A stretch of 64,000 nt of DNA from Astragalus membranaceus (Eukaryota > Streptophyta > Magnoliopsida > Fabales > Fabaceae): the NCBI GenBank assembly GCA_039519185.1, contig CM076849.1:75561621-75625620 (forward strand), written 5' to 3'. A model generated the notes under the pieces. It was not told the origin of the DNA. It was given only the letters and a program-made list of their open reading frames with translations, and did no database searches. Both the position numbers and the translations under genes were made by a program. Below, one piece after another: positions 45,790 through 56,558 of this stretch; position 1 is the stretch's first letter; each line of letters opens with the position of its first letter.

Positions 45790-48166
45790 ATGGCCTCTGG
45801 TGGCTTCGTTCCTGAAGATCGAGACAATCAGATGATGGTTGGTACTCCAGACGAGCAAGACCATCCGCTTTCAGCTCCTACCAGCGAACAGGCGGAGGAG
45901 AACGTCGACGTTGAAACTCTATCTCTGGCTGACGATGTTAAAGGACACGATGCGGATGTTGTGATAGCAGTGGAGGGAGATCGCGGGATTGAAGTGGTAG
46001 CTCTTTCTTCTGACTCCGATGAGGGTGCTCAATTTGGGGGAAGACAGGGGAGCTCGGACACTGTTGAATCGGAGAGCTCTGACGCTGAGTTTGGGAGAAG
46101 CTTGACATCAGAAAATCAGGATGGTGCTGATGGGACGGAGCAGCCAAGTACTAGCCGAGCTTCTAAATCTTCAGCCGACGGTTATTCCAGCACCAGTCCT
46201 GGAGCTCATGACGTGCCGGTGCAGGAAGTTCGACCGTATGATTGGGTTTCTGCCAAGATTCTGGAGATCGAGTCTTTATATCGTTCGGACCATAACCTGG
46301 AGTCGATTGGTCGAAAAATTGCACGGTGTTCTGAGAGAAACATTTGGAGGGTCGAGGGCATGAAGGATGAAGAACATGTGGCTTCTTGGGCAGGAGATCT
46401 TAAGTTCACTATGTACTATGTGATCATTAACGATATGAATATCCGGCCTCCTTTTACTCCTCTCGAACAGACTGTTCTGGCAGAGCTTGATGTAGCACCG
46501 TCACAGCTACACCCAAACGCGTGGGGCTTCCTTCGAGCTTTTGAGTTTGTGTGCATTCACTTGGAGAGACCGGTGTCGTCCCAACTATTCTTTCATTTGT
46601 TCGAGTTCAATCGGAACAGCGGGGAGGATAAGTCCGGTCGTGAGCATGTCAGCTTTCGCTCGAGGCGAGGTGCGAAGATTTTTAAAGCCTATGCGGACTC
46701 CCTGAGGGGAAGCTGGAAGCAGCTCTATTATTGGGTCGAACCGGTCAACGATAGGGCCATCGATAGTGTGGGGAAGTTCGGAGCGGATGGTCAGACTCTG
46801 GTGTCAACCAACTTTCCTATAGGTTGGAGTAATGGTCATTTCAATCGATCTTCCCATTCCTACACCGTTGGGGAGGATCGTCTGAGCGCAGAAGATCGTC
46901 TCACCAAAGCAATTTTGATCTTCATTTCCTAGAGGGTTCCGTTTTCAAAACATTAGTACAGGGGTATCCCTACTGATCGCTTAGTCCAGGCTGGGAAGCG
47001 TGTGCGGGTGCAACGGGTTCTAGGTAGATCGTTTTTTCAGCAGTGGATTTTTGCGTGTTTTGATTTTTCTTTAGTTATATAACTCGTATTTTCGTTGTTT
47101 TTTCAGATACGATGGCGCCTAAGAAGCTTGCGCTTTTGAAGAAACTGGCGATGCAATCTGCTGATGTCGAGTCAATAGGGGTACCTGCTGGTGTCGAGCC
47201 AGCAGGGGTACCTTTGCAAATATTTCCCCACATTGGACCCCGTTGAGGCTGAAGAGGTCGCCATCAACGCTGAACCGGTTAATATGGTTACTGAGAAAGA
47301 TCTGGCACGAGCTGGGCAAAAAGGGGGAAGAGGGTCGATGCTGGGACCTCCGTAAAAAGGGGATGATGAGCACAAATGTAAGGCTATGCCCCTGGATGAG
47401 TCGGGATCGGCTAAGAAAGCAAAGACTGGAAAAAAGTCTAAGCACAAATGTAAGGCTATGCCCCTGGATGAGAAGTTTTTGGAACAAAACTTTAAGCAGT
47501 GGAGGGAGGATCCTATCTTAGCATCGGCCCAAATCTTCCTAAACTTCGCCGATGTTGACAAGATCGCAAAAGCAAAATATGAGAGGCGAGCTGAAGGTGA
47601 GTTTCTTTGTTAATTTTGCTGGTTTTGTTGATTTGTTTATGATATTCCTCTTCGTATTGACTGTTTTTTTTGGCACATCTGTAGAGATGATGGAGGCTGA
47701 GAAGTCCAAACATTTTAAGGCGTTGGAGGAATTGTTGATGAAGACCAATGAGCTTGGTCGAGTCAAGTCTGAGCTCCGAACATTGAAGGAGAATGAAGCG
47801 ACCTTGACATCGTTAAAGGTGACCGCTCTAACCAGAGCCGAGTCTGCTGAAACCCGTGTGAGGCAGCTCGAAGATCAGGTCAAGGTTTTAGAGGAGTCCG
47901 AAGCTGAGTCTGAGAGAAAATTGAGGGTCTCGGAGGAACGAGTTGTCGAATTGGAAGACAGTTCGAAAAAAGCTTTGGAAATAAGGGCGAAAGCTAGTAC
48001 CGATCCCGATGCTCGTATTGCTAATCTTCAGGCTGCTCTCAATCAAAGTAAGAGGGATGCCAAGGAGACTGCCGAGGCGGCGCTCGATATGTACAAAGAA
48101 GGTTTTCAATGTGCCATTCTACAGGTTCTGTTGGTTCATCCTTCCTTTAAACCCGTTAATTGTTAA
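45790..48166 (+). CDS. Tat-2 antisense gene, putative gypsy-type transposon protein (partly decayed)
   Basis: Runs opposite to the element. Exon 1 frame 45790-46932 (MASGGFVPEDRDNQMM...) has an acidic Ser-rich N-terminus (residues 1-140), then a domain like the plant putative gypsy-type transposon domain (PF04195 type): PPFTPLEQTVLAELDVAPSQ, LHPNAWGFLRAFEFVCIHLE, SQLFFHLFEF and GSWKQLYYWVEP. Likely introns are 47024-47106 (TAG|GTAGAT ... TTTCAG) and 47597-47684 (AAG|GTGAGT ... TGTAG). The last exon (47685-48166) is a long coiled coil (LRTLKENEATLTSLKV..., VRQLEDQVKVLEESEAES). The frame is lost after 46932 and a 70-bp direct repeat lies at 47369-47470, so this copy probably does not make full protein. 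Function unknown. Confidence 0.6.
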
Positions 48167-48861
48167 TGTCGATCATGAGGTCGATGGAACTAGTATTGTC
48201 AAGGTCTATCCAGTGACGGAGCAGAAGACCGTCGTTTTCCCGACCTCTGATCGATGTTTAATAACTTCCAGTACTTTTGTAGAAGTTCTAAGTGTATGCT
48301 TTTCTGATTGATTGTATAGATTTAGAACTTCGTAATGTAATTTTGGGATTTTGAGGGTTCGGCCTTGTGCTTGTAATCGATAATATCTTTAATCGATCTT
48401 CATTTTGGATCTGATCATGGATCTTATGAATGCTTTTTTAATTCTGCAAGTCATGTACATCGTTTCTTTGAATTTTTGTTTCGCACCTGAGGGACTCGAG
48501 GTGGTCATAAACGTTGGCCTATAGAGCAGTTTACCAGGACTCGGCTCAGATTTAACTCGCTCTATAGGGGTATTGGCAGCTGTGGCCAATGGTCGTTCTG
48601 AGGATATCTTGACCCTAGAAGACCTAGACCCTTTGAAATAGTTTACCAAGACTCGGCTTGGATTTAACTGGTAACAAAGGGTTTGCGACCATGTTTGGTC
48701 GCTTGGGGGATCCCCAGATCGTACTTGAGGGGCTCAAGGTACGAGTCTCTTCCATTGTTGTAATTTTGATTTGCAAGTTTACTGAAACTCAATTTATTTA
48801 TCATTTAAATGAGGAACTCAATTTACAATGATAGGAGCGGAGATGGATACAATTTCCGACT
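48167..48861. other. Spacer between the Tat-2 antisense gene and pol
   Basis: No gene seen. Repeats of TTTACCAAGACTCGGCT-like words at 48530 and 48645; this would be the 3' region of both opposing genes. Confidence 0.5.
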
Positions 48862-51800
48862 TTAAATGAAATAACTCTTCAGCTTCGTTGCACTCCAAGT
48901 CCTTTGAATCTTTTTTCCTTGGAGGGTCTCCAATTCAAAAGCGCCTTTACCGGTTTTAGAAACAACACGGTAAGGTCCTTCCCAGTTTGGTGCGAGCTTT
49001 CCTTGGGAAGCATTTTTAAGACCAACGTCAGCCCTTCGAAGAACCAGATCGCCCAGCTCGAAATTTCTGGGGACGACTTTTGCATTGTATCTGGTCGTCA
49101 CTCCTTGTTTGATGATTGATTCTCGGAGCGAGGCTTGACCCCGAACCTCGTCAACGAGGTCGAGCTCTTCTCTTAAGGCTTGGTTATTTTCGTTTTGAGT
49201 TTTGGGGTTTGCCGTTCTCCAGCTGAGTTCCCCAATCTCGACGGGTATCACTGCCTCGCTCCCGTAAGAAAGTCGGAACGGCGTCTCTCCTGTGGAGCTT
49301 TGTTGGGTAGTCTTGTATCCCCAGAGGACATAAGGTAGCTCTTCTACCCAGTTTCCTTTTGCATCGTCTAAGCGTCGTCGTAAGCCGTTTAGAATTATTT
49401 TGTTTGACGCTTCGACCTGTCCGTTGGTTTGAGGGTGTTCGACTGATGTGAAGCGGTGTTTGATTTTTAGGTCGGTCATCAACGCTCTGAAACCCTTGTC
49501 AGTAAATTGAGTCCCATTGTCCGTTATCACTACCTCAGGGATCCTGAACTTGCTTATGATGTTTTTTCAAAAAAAAATTTATGCAGTTCCTTGCAATGAT
49601 GGTGGCCAGGGGTTCTACCTCTATCCATTTGCTGAAGTAATCGACAGCGACGATTAAGTATTTGATTTGGCCTGGAGCTGTTGAGAATGGTCCCTAGAGG
49701 TCGATTTCCCACCATGCAAAGGGCCATGTGGAGGACAAGCTTGTTAGGTCGGTTGGAGGAGCAATGTGGAGGTTGGCGATAATTTGGCACTTTTTGCATT
49801 TTTTAACATGAGCACTGGCACCGACCGACATGGTCGACCAGTAATATCCGGCGCGGAGGGCCTTTCGAGCTAAAGATCGACCTCCGAGGTGATGACCGCA
49901 GATTCCGTCATGAATTTCCGCTAGGACGTAAGCTGCTTCTTCCCCCTCGATACATTTCAACAATGGGGAGGAAAGGCTTCTTTTGTATGAGTTTAGCGTT
50001 GCTCCATCAATGACTGAACAGGCGGAAGCCTTTCTTCTGATGAGTTTAGCGCCGCTCGAGTCTGTGGGTTCCATTCCTGTGATGATGTATTCTAACATCG
50101 GGACGATCCAACTGTGAGGATTTGTGGAAGATCCAATTGTGCAAATGATCGAGGCAGATTCAGGGTCGGGGGATACACTGGGTTTATAGAGGATCTCCTG
50201 TACGAACGTTCGGTGATTTCCGGGAGCTTTCGTGCTAGCGAGTTTGGCGAGGATGTCAGCTCTTTGGTTCTCCGCCCTCGGCACGTGTTTTACTTCTGTC
50301 GTTTCAATTTGAGCTAATACTGCCCGGACCCGAAGCAGATATCTCTGTAAGATTGGTTCTTTGGTCTCGTATTGGTTGCTGATTTGGGAGACCACCAATA
50401 GAGAATCGGTGTAAAGCTTTACCCGGGTGACTCGGAGGTCGACAGCCAAGCGTAGACGAGCGATGCAAGCCTCGTATTCTGCCTGGTTGTTCGAGGTTGA
50501 GAAGCCAAAAGTTAAAGAAACTTCGATGATAATGCCATTCGAGCTTTCTAACAAGATACCAGCGCCACTTCCTTTCGGGTTGGAGGATCCGTCGACGTGT
50601 AGCATCCAGGTATCGTTTTCGACGCTTGCTGGTGTCATTTCGGCCACGAAATCTGCCAGAACTTGTGCTTTCATAGCCGTTCGGGGTTCGTATTTGATTC
50701 CGAATTCTGACAGCTCTACTGCCCACTTGATCATTCTACCTGCAAGGTCGGGTCTATGAAGTATTTGTCTGATGGGGTAATTAGTCCGTACGACCACCTG
50801 ATAGGCGACGAAGTAAGGCCGTAGACGTCGGGCTGCGATGATGAGGGCCAAAGCGATCTTTTCAATCTTTTGATAGCGACTCTCTAGTCCGTGTAGAGCT
50901 TTGCTTGCAAAGTAGACTGGGCTCTGTCCTGTTTTTAACTCCCTCACAAGAACGGAGGTTCGAAGAGGGCTTTTTTGAGCTGGTTCAAGGCCTCATCTTG
51001 CTCGGCGGTCCATTTGAATTCCTCTTCCTCTTTTTTAAGTAATTTGAACAAGGAAAGGGATTTGAATGCCGGATTTGATATGAAACAAGATAAGGCGGCG
51101 ATCATACCGTTGAGTTTTTGGACTTCCTTTTTGGTCGTCGGAGTTCGCATTTCCGTTACGGGTCGACATTTGTCTGGATTTGCTTCGATTCCCCTTTCCG
51201 TTAAGTAGAAACCTAAGAATTTCCCAGTTCAGACCCCGAAGGTGCATTTTTTTGGATTTAATCTCATGTTATTTTTGTGGACTTCGGAGAAGATCACCCT
51301 AAGATCGTTGACGTGCTTGTCATCGTTTTCACTTTTGGCAATCATGTCGTCGAGGTAGACTTCAACACTTTTGCCGATCATGTCGTCGAGGTAGACTTCA
51401 ACACTTTTGCCGATTTGGTTTTGGAAAACTTTGTTCATCATTCTCTGCTACGTAGCTCCGGCGTTTTTCAAGCCAAAAGGCATGACACGATAAGCGAAGT
51501 TACCTTGGTCGGTCATGAAAGCAGGTTTTTCTTGGTCAGGGGGAACATGGCGATCTGGTTGTACCCGGAATATGCATCCATGAAGGACAACAATCGAAAG
51601 CCCGAAGCGTTGTCTACGAGTCGGTCTATGCTGGGGACAGGGAAAGCGTATTTTGGGCAGGCTTTGTTAAGATCGGTATAATCTATGAACATGTGCCATT
51701 TTCCGTTACTCTTCTTAACCAGAACCAGGTTCGATAACCAGGTCGTGTATTTGACTTCAGAAATGAAGTTCGCTTTTATGAGATCGTCCACGGCGTTCTC

Positions 51801-51980
51801 CGCGGCCTTGGCTTTCTCGCTACACTGGGCCCGTTTTCTTTGGGCGACCCACTTCACTCCCGGGTTAACTGCGAGCTGGTGGCAAGCAACTTTCGGAGGA
51901 ATCCCGGGCATGTCCTCTGCAGACCAGGCAAATATGTATGCATGCTCTTGGAGACATGGGGTTAAATCCTTTTTAACCTC
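48862..51980 (-). pseudogene. Tat-2 pol: RT, RNase H domains and integrase, decayed
   Basis: Order on the minus strand: RT start EVKKDLTPCLQEHAYIFAWS (~51978), ...FIDYTDLNKACPKYAFPVPS and LLSFMDAYSGYNQI (51911-51513), YLDDM (51441-51229), QKLNGMIAALSCFIS (51150-50944), first RNase H with SPVYFASKALHGLE (50947-), second RNase H with MLHVDGSSNPKGSGAGILLE, NQAEYEACIARLRLA and YTDSLLVVSQ, integrase zinc finger (HDGICGHHLGG...KKCKKC), catalytic core (IVAVDYFSKWIEVE, then ITDNGTQFTDKGF) and C-terminal region to 48862. Two RNase H domains are usual in Tat elements. A TAG near 49694, an A9 run near 49568, a stop near 51228 and frameshifts near 51500 and 50950 break it. Confidence 0.9.
51341..51412 (-). 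repeat. 36-bp tandem duplication over the RT active site
   Basis: Two direct copies (51341-51376, 51377-51412). The protein reads GKSVEVYLDDMI twice in a row, so the YLDD catalytic motif is doubled in frame. Confidence 0.95.
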
Positions 51981-52781
51981 TGTTATACCCCAATTTTGTC
52001 CGTCTTCTTTTTCTAGTTTTAGTCATTTATTTTACTTAAATCGTGTTTTGAAGTCGCGTGATTACGAGAATTATCAGTATGGCGTCTCAGTTACTAATCC
52101 TAGCCAATTCCAATTACCCTGTTCAACTAAATCGAAATACCGTTGTTTTAAATTAGGCATGCACGCGAACGATCGGTCGTTTCGTGCATTCTTCAATTTA
52201 ATCTTTGTATTTGGATTTAGTCGAACCTAATTGAGACTACCAAAGTCATTTTTCTTGCGATTGGGCTTGTCGTTTCAATTCGGGCTTAAGAATGTAATTC
52301 CAAGTTAATTTTGAGCGCTTTTAGTTAACAGGCCCATTTTTCTATTTTTGGGCCTCGTTTTAGCGCATTTGTTTAGTCTGGCCCGTTCTCGTCTTTGTAT
52401 TTGGCCCGACTCCTTTTTCTTGTTATTAATCTTATTCTGTTTATATAATTTATTTAAGCAATATAATATCAAAAAATGGCAAAAAAATTCTATTTATTTT
52501 TATTTACAATTTATAGTGTTTAGGAGTCCAAATGTCCAAAAAATACAAAAATAATAATAACCAAAAATACAAAAAGTAGGAAAAAACGAAAATTACAAAA
52601 AAAATGGGAAAAAGACAGCAGCTGCGCCTCTTTTCTTTCTTGCTCTCCTTGGTGAACAAGCCTTCTCAACCCTAATTCAGCAACCTGGGGAGCAAGTTTT
52701 CAACTCTAGGCCCAAACCTGAAATAGGAAAACAAAATCAAGGAGAATCAGAAATTAATTGCCAAAACCCCAACAATTGGCC

Positions 52782-52988
52782 TATATAAACAAAATAATTC
52801 GGACACAGAATGGACAGACACGAAATACACAGAGATTCAGAACCAAAAGATTAGGGTTTTTACGTTGAAACCCTAATTGCAAAACACTAAAAATCCAGAA
52901 ACAGAAGCAGCAGGAGTGACAACAGCAAAGGTATTAAAAGTAGCAGTGATAGCAAAGCAAGAAGATCATCAAAAACTGGAAAACAGGT
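52782..52988 (+). promoter_or_regulatory. Ogre-R LTR core promoter and leader with splice donor
   Basis: TATATAAA at 52782-52789; leader; AAACAG|GTTAGT with GT at 52987. Confidence 0.5.
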
Positions 52989-53506
52989 TAGTTCTTGTAT
53001 TACTAATTACTAAGTAGGAAAAGGTAGAGAGCATGCGCATAATCTTGTGTTTAGGTCCTTAGGCTTAATAGTTTTTTTGTTATTATGTATATATGTATGT
53101 GAATTCGCTCGTTATAAAAAAACAAGAAACGTGTTTTTTTTTCTGGGGTTAGTCTGCTTAGACAGTATAACTTACAGCTTTAGGATAAGTAACCAACGAA
53201 TACAATTAGAAAAATTAGGACTCAGAATCAGTGTTTCAAAAAAAACGAATCCGAGATTGAGGCCTCAGTTGAAATAGGTGTAGTGTTAGAAAAATCAAAG
53301 TTGCAGGATGTTAAGCAAGAATCAGAAGTAGACATTGAAAAGTCAGAAATAGAAATAGGAGTAGAACAGATAAAAAAAACAAACAACAGTAAAGAGTAGC
53401 AAATCGAAAATGAAGTAGAACAGATGAAACAAGAAAAACAAACATCAAAATAAGAAAGAATGGCGTAGGAGAAGCAGAGGAGGAGAGAAGAGAAAGGCGA
53501 AGCCTT

Positions 53507-54074
53507 ACCTGTAGCTCCGGCCGCCGTAGGCGGTGGCCGTTCGCTCCTAGCAACGCCACCAGCCCCCTTCCCCGTCGCCGTTAACACTCCTGCGTAAGCA
53601 CCTGGCCGTCAAACCCCTCCGCACACTCGTTCTCTTTCTCCGATACGAACCATCACCGCCACAGCTCTCCGGTGAACTTCCTCCTGTCACCACCGCGAGG
53701 CTCTCTCTCCTCTCCGGTCACCTTCGTTTCGTTCTTCCTCTCTCTCCACCATAGCTTTCCTTCTCTCTCCACCGTGGTGCTCTGTCTCTCTCTCTCTCTC
53801 TCTCGGCCCCACGGTCGTCAACGCCGGCGTCGCCACCACAGCCATCCCTCCAGCGTGACCATCGTTAACTCCATCTTCCCCTTTTCTCTCCCACCTTCGC
53901 ACTGCCTCCATTTCCTCTTCCTCTCTGTTTCCCTCTTTCTCTCACGAAATCTCTCCCTCTCTCCGGAATCCTCTCCTGATTTCTCTCCCTTTCCTTATCC
54001 AGAACGTTGTGTGCGGCGCTTAAGGGATTGGGGAAATGAAAACTAGGGTTCCATAACTGATTGTGGCCTTATAT
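53507..54074 (-). promoter_or_regulatory. Putative antisense promoter and first exon in the Ogre-R LTR
   Basis: Minus-strand ATATAAGG (54074-54067), CT/GA-rich leader, then CTACAG|GTAAGG with the exon ending at 53509. Inverted repeat CGGCCGCCG-TAGG-CGGTGGCCG (53518-53539) sits next to the donor. Confidence 0.42.
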
Positions 54075-54332
54075 GTTTATTTTTCTTTTAAACATCAGGC
54101 CTACTATTTTACACCACCAAATTTAATACATAACATCCCCTGCACAAGCCCAATGCACATGCTTCGTTTAGAAGCCCAAAAACGTGGACCACTACTAGTT
54201 ACGCCCCAGTTTTAATAACACAGCACCTCCTTTCTGCAAACTACACCCTATTTTACCATTTCACCCCCTTTCTCGTTTTTATTTAATTTATTTCTCTTCA
54301 AGACAAAATAATTTCTCATAAATCAAAAAACT

Positions 54333-54563
54333 TTGTTAATAGTCTTATGAAGCCTTTGCTTGCAGGATTATTAACAATGAGGTACCAGTGGCGATCACTT
54401 GGAGCCTTTGCTCAATTGATCATCATGAATATCTGAATTTTCCTAAAAATTTTCACTAAATAAAAAAACTTTGTTAATAGTCTTGTGAAGCCTCTGCTTG
54501 CATGATTATTAACAATGAGGTACTAGTGGTGATCACTTGGAGCCTTTGCTCAATTGATCACCA
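54333..54563 (+). other. Family-A hairpins, copies 10-13
   Basis: 54333-54377: TTGTTAATA/TATTAACAA with AAGC-CTTT-GCTT. 54389-54425: TGGCGATCA/TGATCATCA with GAGC-CTTT-GCTC. 54471-54515: TTGTTAATA/TATTAACAA with AAGC-CTCT-GCTT. 54527-54563: TGGTGATCA/TGATCACCA with GAGC-CTTT-GCTC. Confidence 0.7.
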
Positions 54564-54633
54564 TGAATGCCCAATTTTCATAATTAAACAAGATAAAAAT
54601 AAAAAACAAAAAAACCGTTTTCCAAACAACCTA

Positions 54634-54700
54634 GAACTACGTCGCCTTTGATTCTCCACCCGGAGATACGTAGGAGCAGGGCCACGCCCCTGTCAAGCGC
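54634..54700 (+). other. Family-B double hairpin, copy 4
   Basis: CTACGT/ACGTAG enclosing TCTCC-ACCC-GGAGA, then CAGGG/CCCTG, then TCAAGCGC. Confidence 0.7.
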
Positions 54701-54767
54701 AAAAATAAATAATTTCTAAATAAAAAATACAAACACATCTCTTTCAAAAATCAAAAATCTTATTTTC

Positions 54768-54927
54768 AAATTAGGGGATTAAGTCGGTCGTACGGCCGGG
54801 TTAATCATCGTTTTAGGATAAGTGAACTGTGGTCCTTCAGAGCCCCAGCGCTCCTTCAGCCCCCAGCGGCCCTTTAGACCCCCGGTGGTCCTTCAACACA
54901 GATCACACAATCCTAAAACCCCTACAT
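54768..54927 (+). other. Family-C three-stem unit, copy 4, with expanded loop
   Basis: First inner hairpin GATTAA/TTAATC around CGGTCGTACGGCCG; second stem AGGAT/ATCCT, whose loop holds about four copies of a ~20-nt GGTCCTTCAGAGCCCCAG-like repeat. Outer stem TAGGGG/CCCCTA. Confidence 0.65.
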
Positions 54928-54964
54928 TAAAAAACACCAACCCACAAACATTTTCTACACACAA

Positions 54965-55034
54965 GAACTACGTAGCTTTGAATTCTCCATCGCACCAGGA
55001 GATACGTAGGAGCGGGCCATGTCCCGTCAAGCAC
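54965..55034 (+). other. Family-B double hairpin, copy 5
   Basis: CTACGTA/TACGTAG enclosing TCTCC/GGAGA, then CGGG/CCCG, then TCAAGCAC. Confidence 0.7.
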
Positions 55035-55393
55035 TTCTTTCTAAAAACCCTTTTTTTTTCCTTTCTCTCCAAAAATAAAAATTTTTATTAAGTTCTTTAA
55101 TTCATTTTCAATAAGAAGTAAAGAGGCAAATTAGATATTTTTCAAATCAACATTTAAAACCACACATTTAATTAAAGGTTCCCTCTCAGTAGAGAGGACG
55201 TGTGAGGTGCTAACACCTTCCCCGCACGTAACCGACCCCCGAACCCTCTTCTCTAGTTTCGTAAGACCAATCGCTTTCCAAAAAAGGTTTTCCTAATATT
55301 TTCCTTAATAAATATTGGTGGCGGCTTCATTGTCTTAGAACAAGTTGTGAACGAGGAAGGTTCTCCCTCGGGGACTTTTTCGGGCGCAACAGC

Positions 55394-55412
55394 TGGCGAC
55401 TTCACTGGGGAC
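55394..55412 (+). other. Ogre-R primer-binding site (tRNA-Arg type)
   Basis: TGGCGACTTCACTGGGGAC, 2 bases after the LTR. Ogre elements are known to use tRNA-Arg with TGGCGACTCCACTGGGGAC; one base differs here. Confidence 0.88.
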
Positions 55413-56180
55413 ACTAAAAAAAATTTTTATAAGTGGGTCAAGCCTAACTAATTAAATGTGTGGTTTATATGATTGATTTGAATATCTTGCTTTGCCTCTC
55501 TTCTTTTTCCTTTTTCATAAGCATGTTACGTCCATGTGCATTCTATTCTATGTTTGCTTTTGCAATAGATAGTTACTTCTTTGCTTAGTTCCCTCATGCA
55601 TTTCTTCCCCTTTCTTATCATGTCCCCTTCTTCTCTGCTCCCTTTCCTATGGTAAGCACATGCATACTTCCCTTTTCTTATCATGTCCCCTCTTCTTTGC
55701 TCCCTTTCTTGAGGTAAGTAGTGCATTGTTGTTGGCACCCTAGATTAGTTTATATTGGATCGATATTGAACCCTAGGACAAACAACATGCTATTTGTCTG
55801 GACTGCTCTGGATTTTCATTTGCAGGTGGGGAAGGGTAGTTATTCCTAGGTGTTGTGCCCTCGACACACACTTCACATCCTATACTTGTGAGCATTGAGT
55901 GGGGCCTAAAACCCAAGGTCTGAACAAAAACCTAGGAGAGTGGGAACGATTAGTGACTGCCATTCGTAGACCTTTGTCTGTATGTCTCTCATGAAAGTTC
56001 CGCCCAAGAGTGCGCTTTGTCATGATGCCTCACACTCGGTAGCTTTCTACGATTGTGGGTGCCATCATGAGAGAGACTTTAGCTCTTGGTTGCCATTGTA
56101 AGGAAGTGATTAGAACCTACATGGGAGGATTACCCCTTTCGTCGACTTTAGACCCTAGGATTCCCACCCTTTGTAGGACA
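55413..56180 (+). other. Ogre-R leader with a large inverted-repeat domain
   Basis: No gene. Within 55931-56180, GTCTCTCATGA (55984-55994) pairs with TCATGAGAGAGAC (56065-56077), and GTGGGAA pairs with TTCCCAC further out. Two small hairpins with CTTT loops lie inside or beside: AGAC-CTTT-GTCT (55968-55979) and GTAG-CTTT-CTAC (56039-56050). CCCTTTC...TTATCATGTCCC-like words are repeated at 55606 and 55671. Confidence 0.55.
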
Positions 56181-56558
56181 CGGGGGCACGCCTTTGTTTG
56201 TTGCATTAGTTTAGGCATTCCTTTTTCTTAAACTCTATCTCAAAAATCGTAGAAAATAATATCCTTATTTTCTTACCTTCTTTTTATGTAAATGACACAT
56301 CATTTCGCGTCCACATCATTTCGCATCCACATCATTTCGCATTCACATCGTTTCGCACCATTGCATTTGCATCTAACAAAAGTTTGAAAAAAAATTCATC
56401 TTGCATTCCCTTTCATTACATAAAGATAAAACAAAAAAAAACAATTATCATCTGCATAGCATAAGCATTTCATTTATAATCATGCAAAAAAAATCCTCGT
56501 CAAGTTCATCCAAGATGAGACATTCATGCATAAGCATTATTTCAAAAAAGACACAGTA

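Larger units (their letters stand above)
44586..51980 (-). mobile_element. Tat-2, Tat-lineage Ty3/gypsy element with antisense gene
   Basis: Minus-strand element. 3' LTR 44586-44960; polypurine tract 44961-44973; an opposite-strand gene (45790-48166); decayed pol (51980-48862). Its gag and 5' LTR should lie beyond Ogre-R, which inserted at 51980/51981. An antisense frame between pol and the 3' LTR is known from Tat-lineage elements such as Grande and Retand. Confidence 0.85.
51981..55391 (+). repeat. Ogre-R 5' LTR
   Basis: 3411 bp from TGTTATACCCCAATTTTGTC to TTTTTCGGGCGCAACA. Its last ~250 bp are very close to the Ogre-L LTR. CT-rich sequence at 53690-54000 gives long frames in several phases that I do not call as genes. 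Confidence 0.92.

Noticed and set aside
49554..49799. 81-codon minus-strand frame over integrase
   Set aside because: It is a shadow; the integrase core (VAVDYFSKWIE) is read in another frame there.
53672..54046. 124-codon plus-strand frame, Ser/Leu-rich
   Set aside because: CT-rich LTR sequence; the same place in the other two LTRs gives no matching protein.
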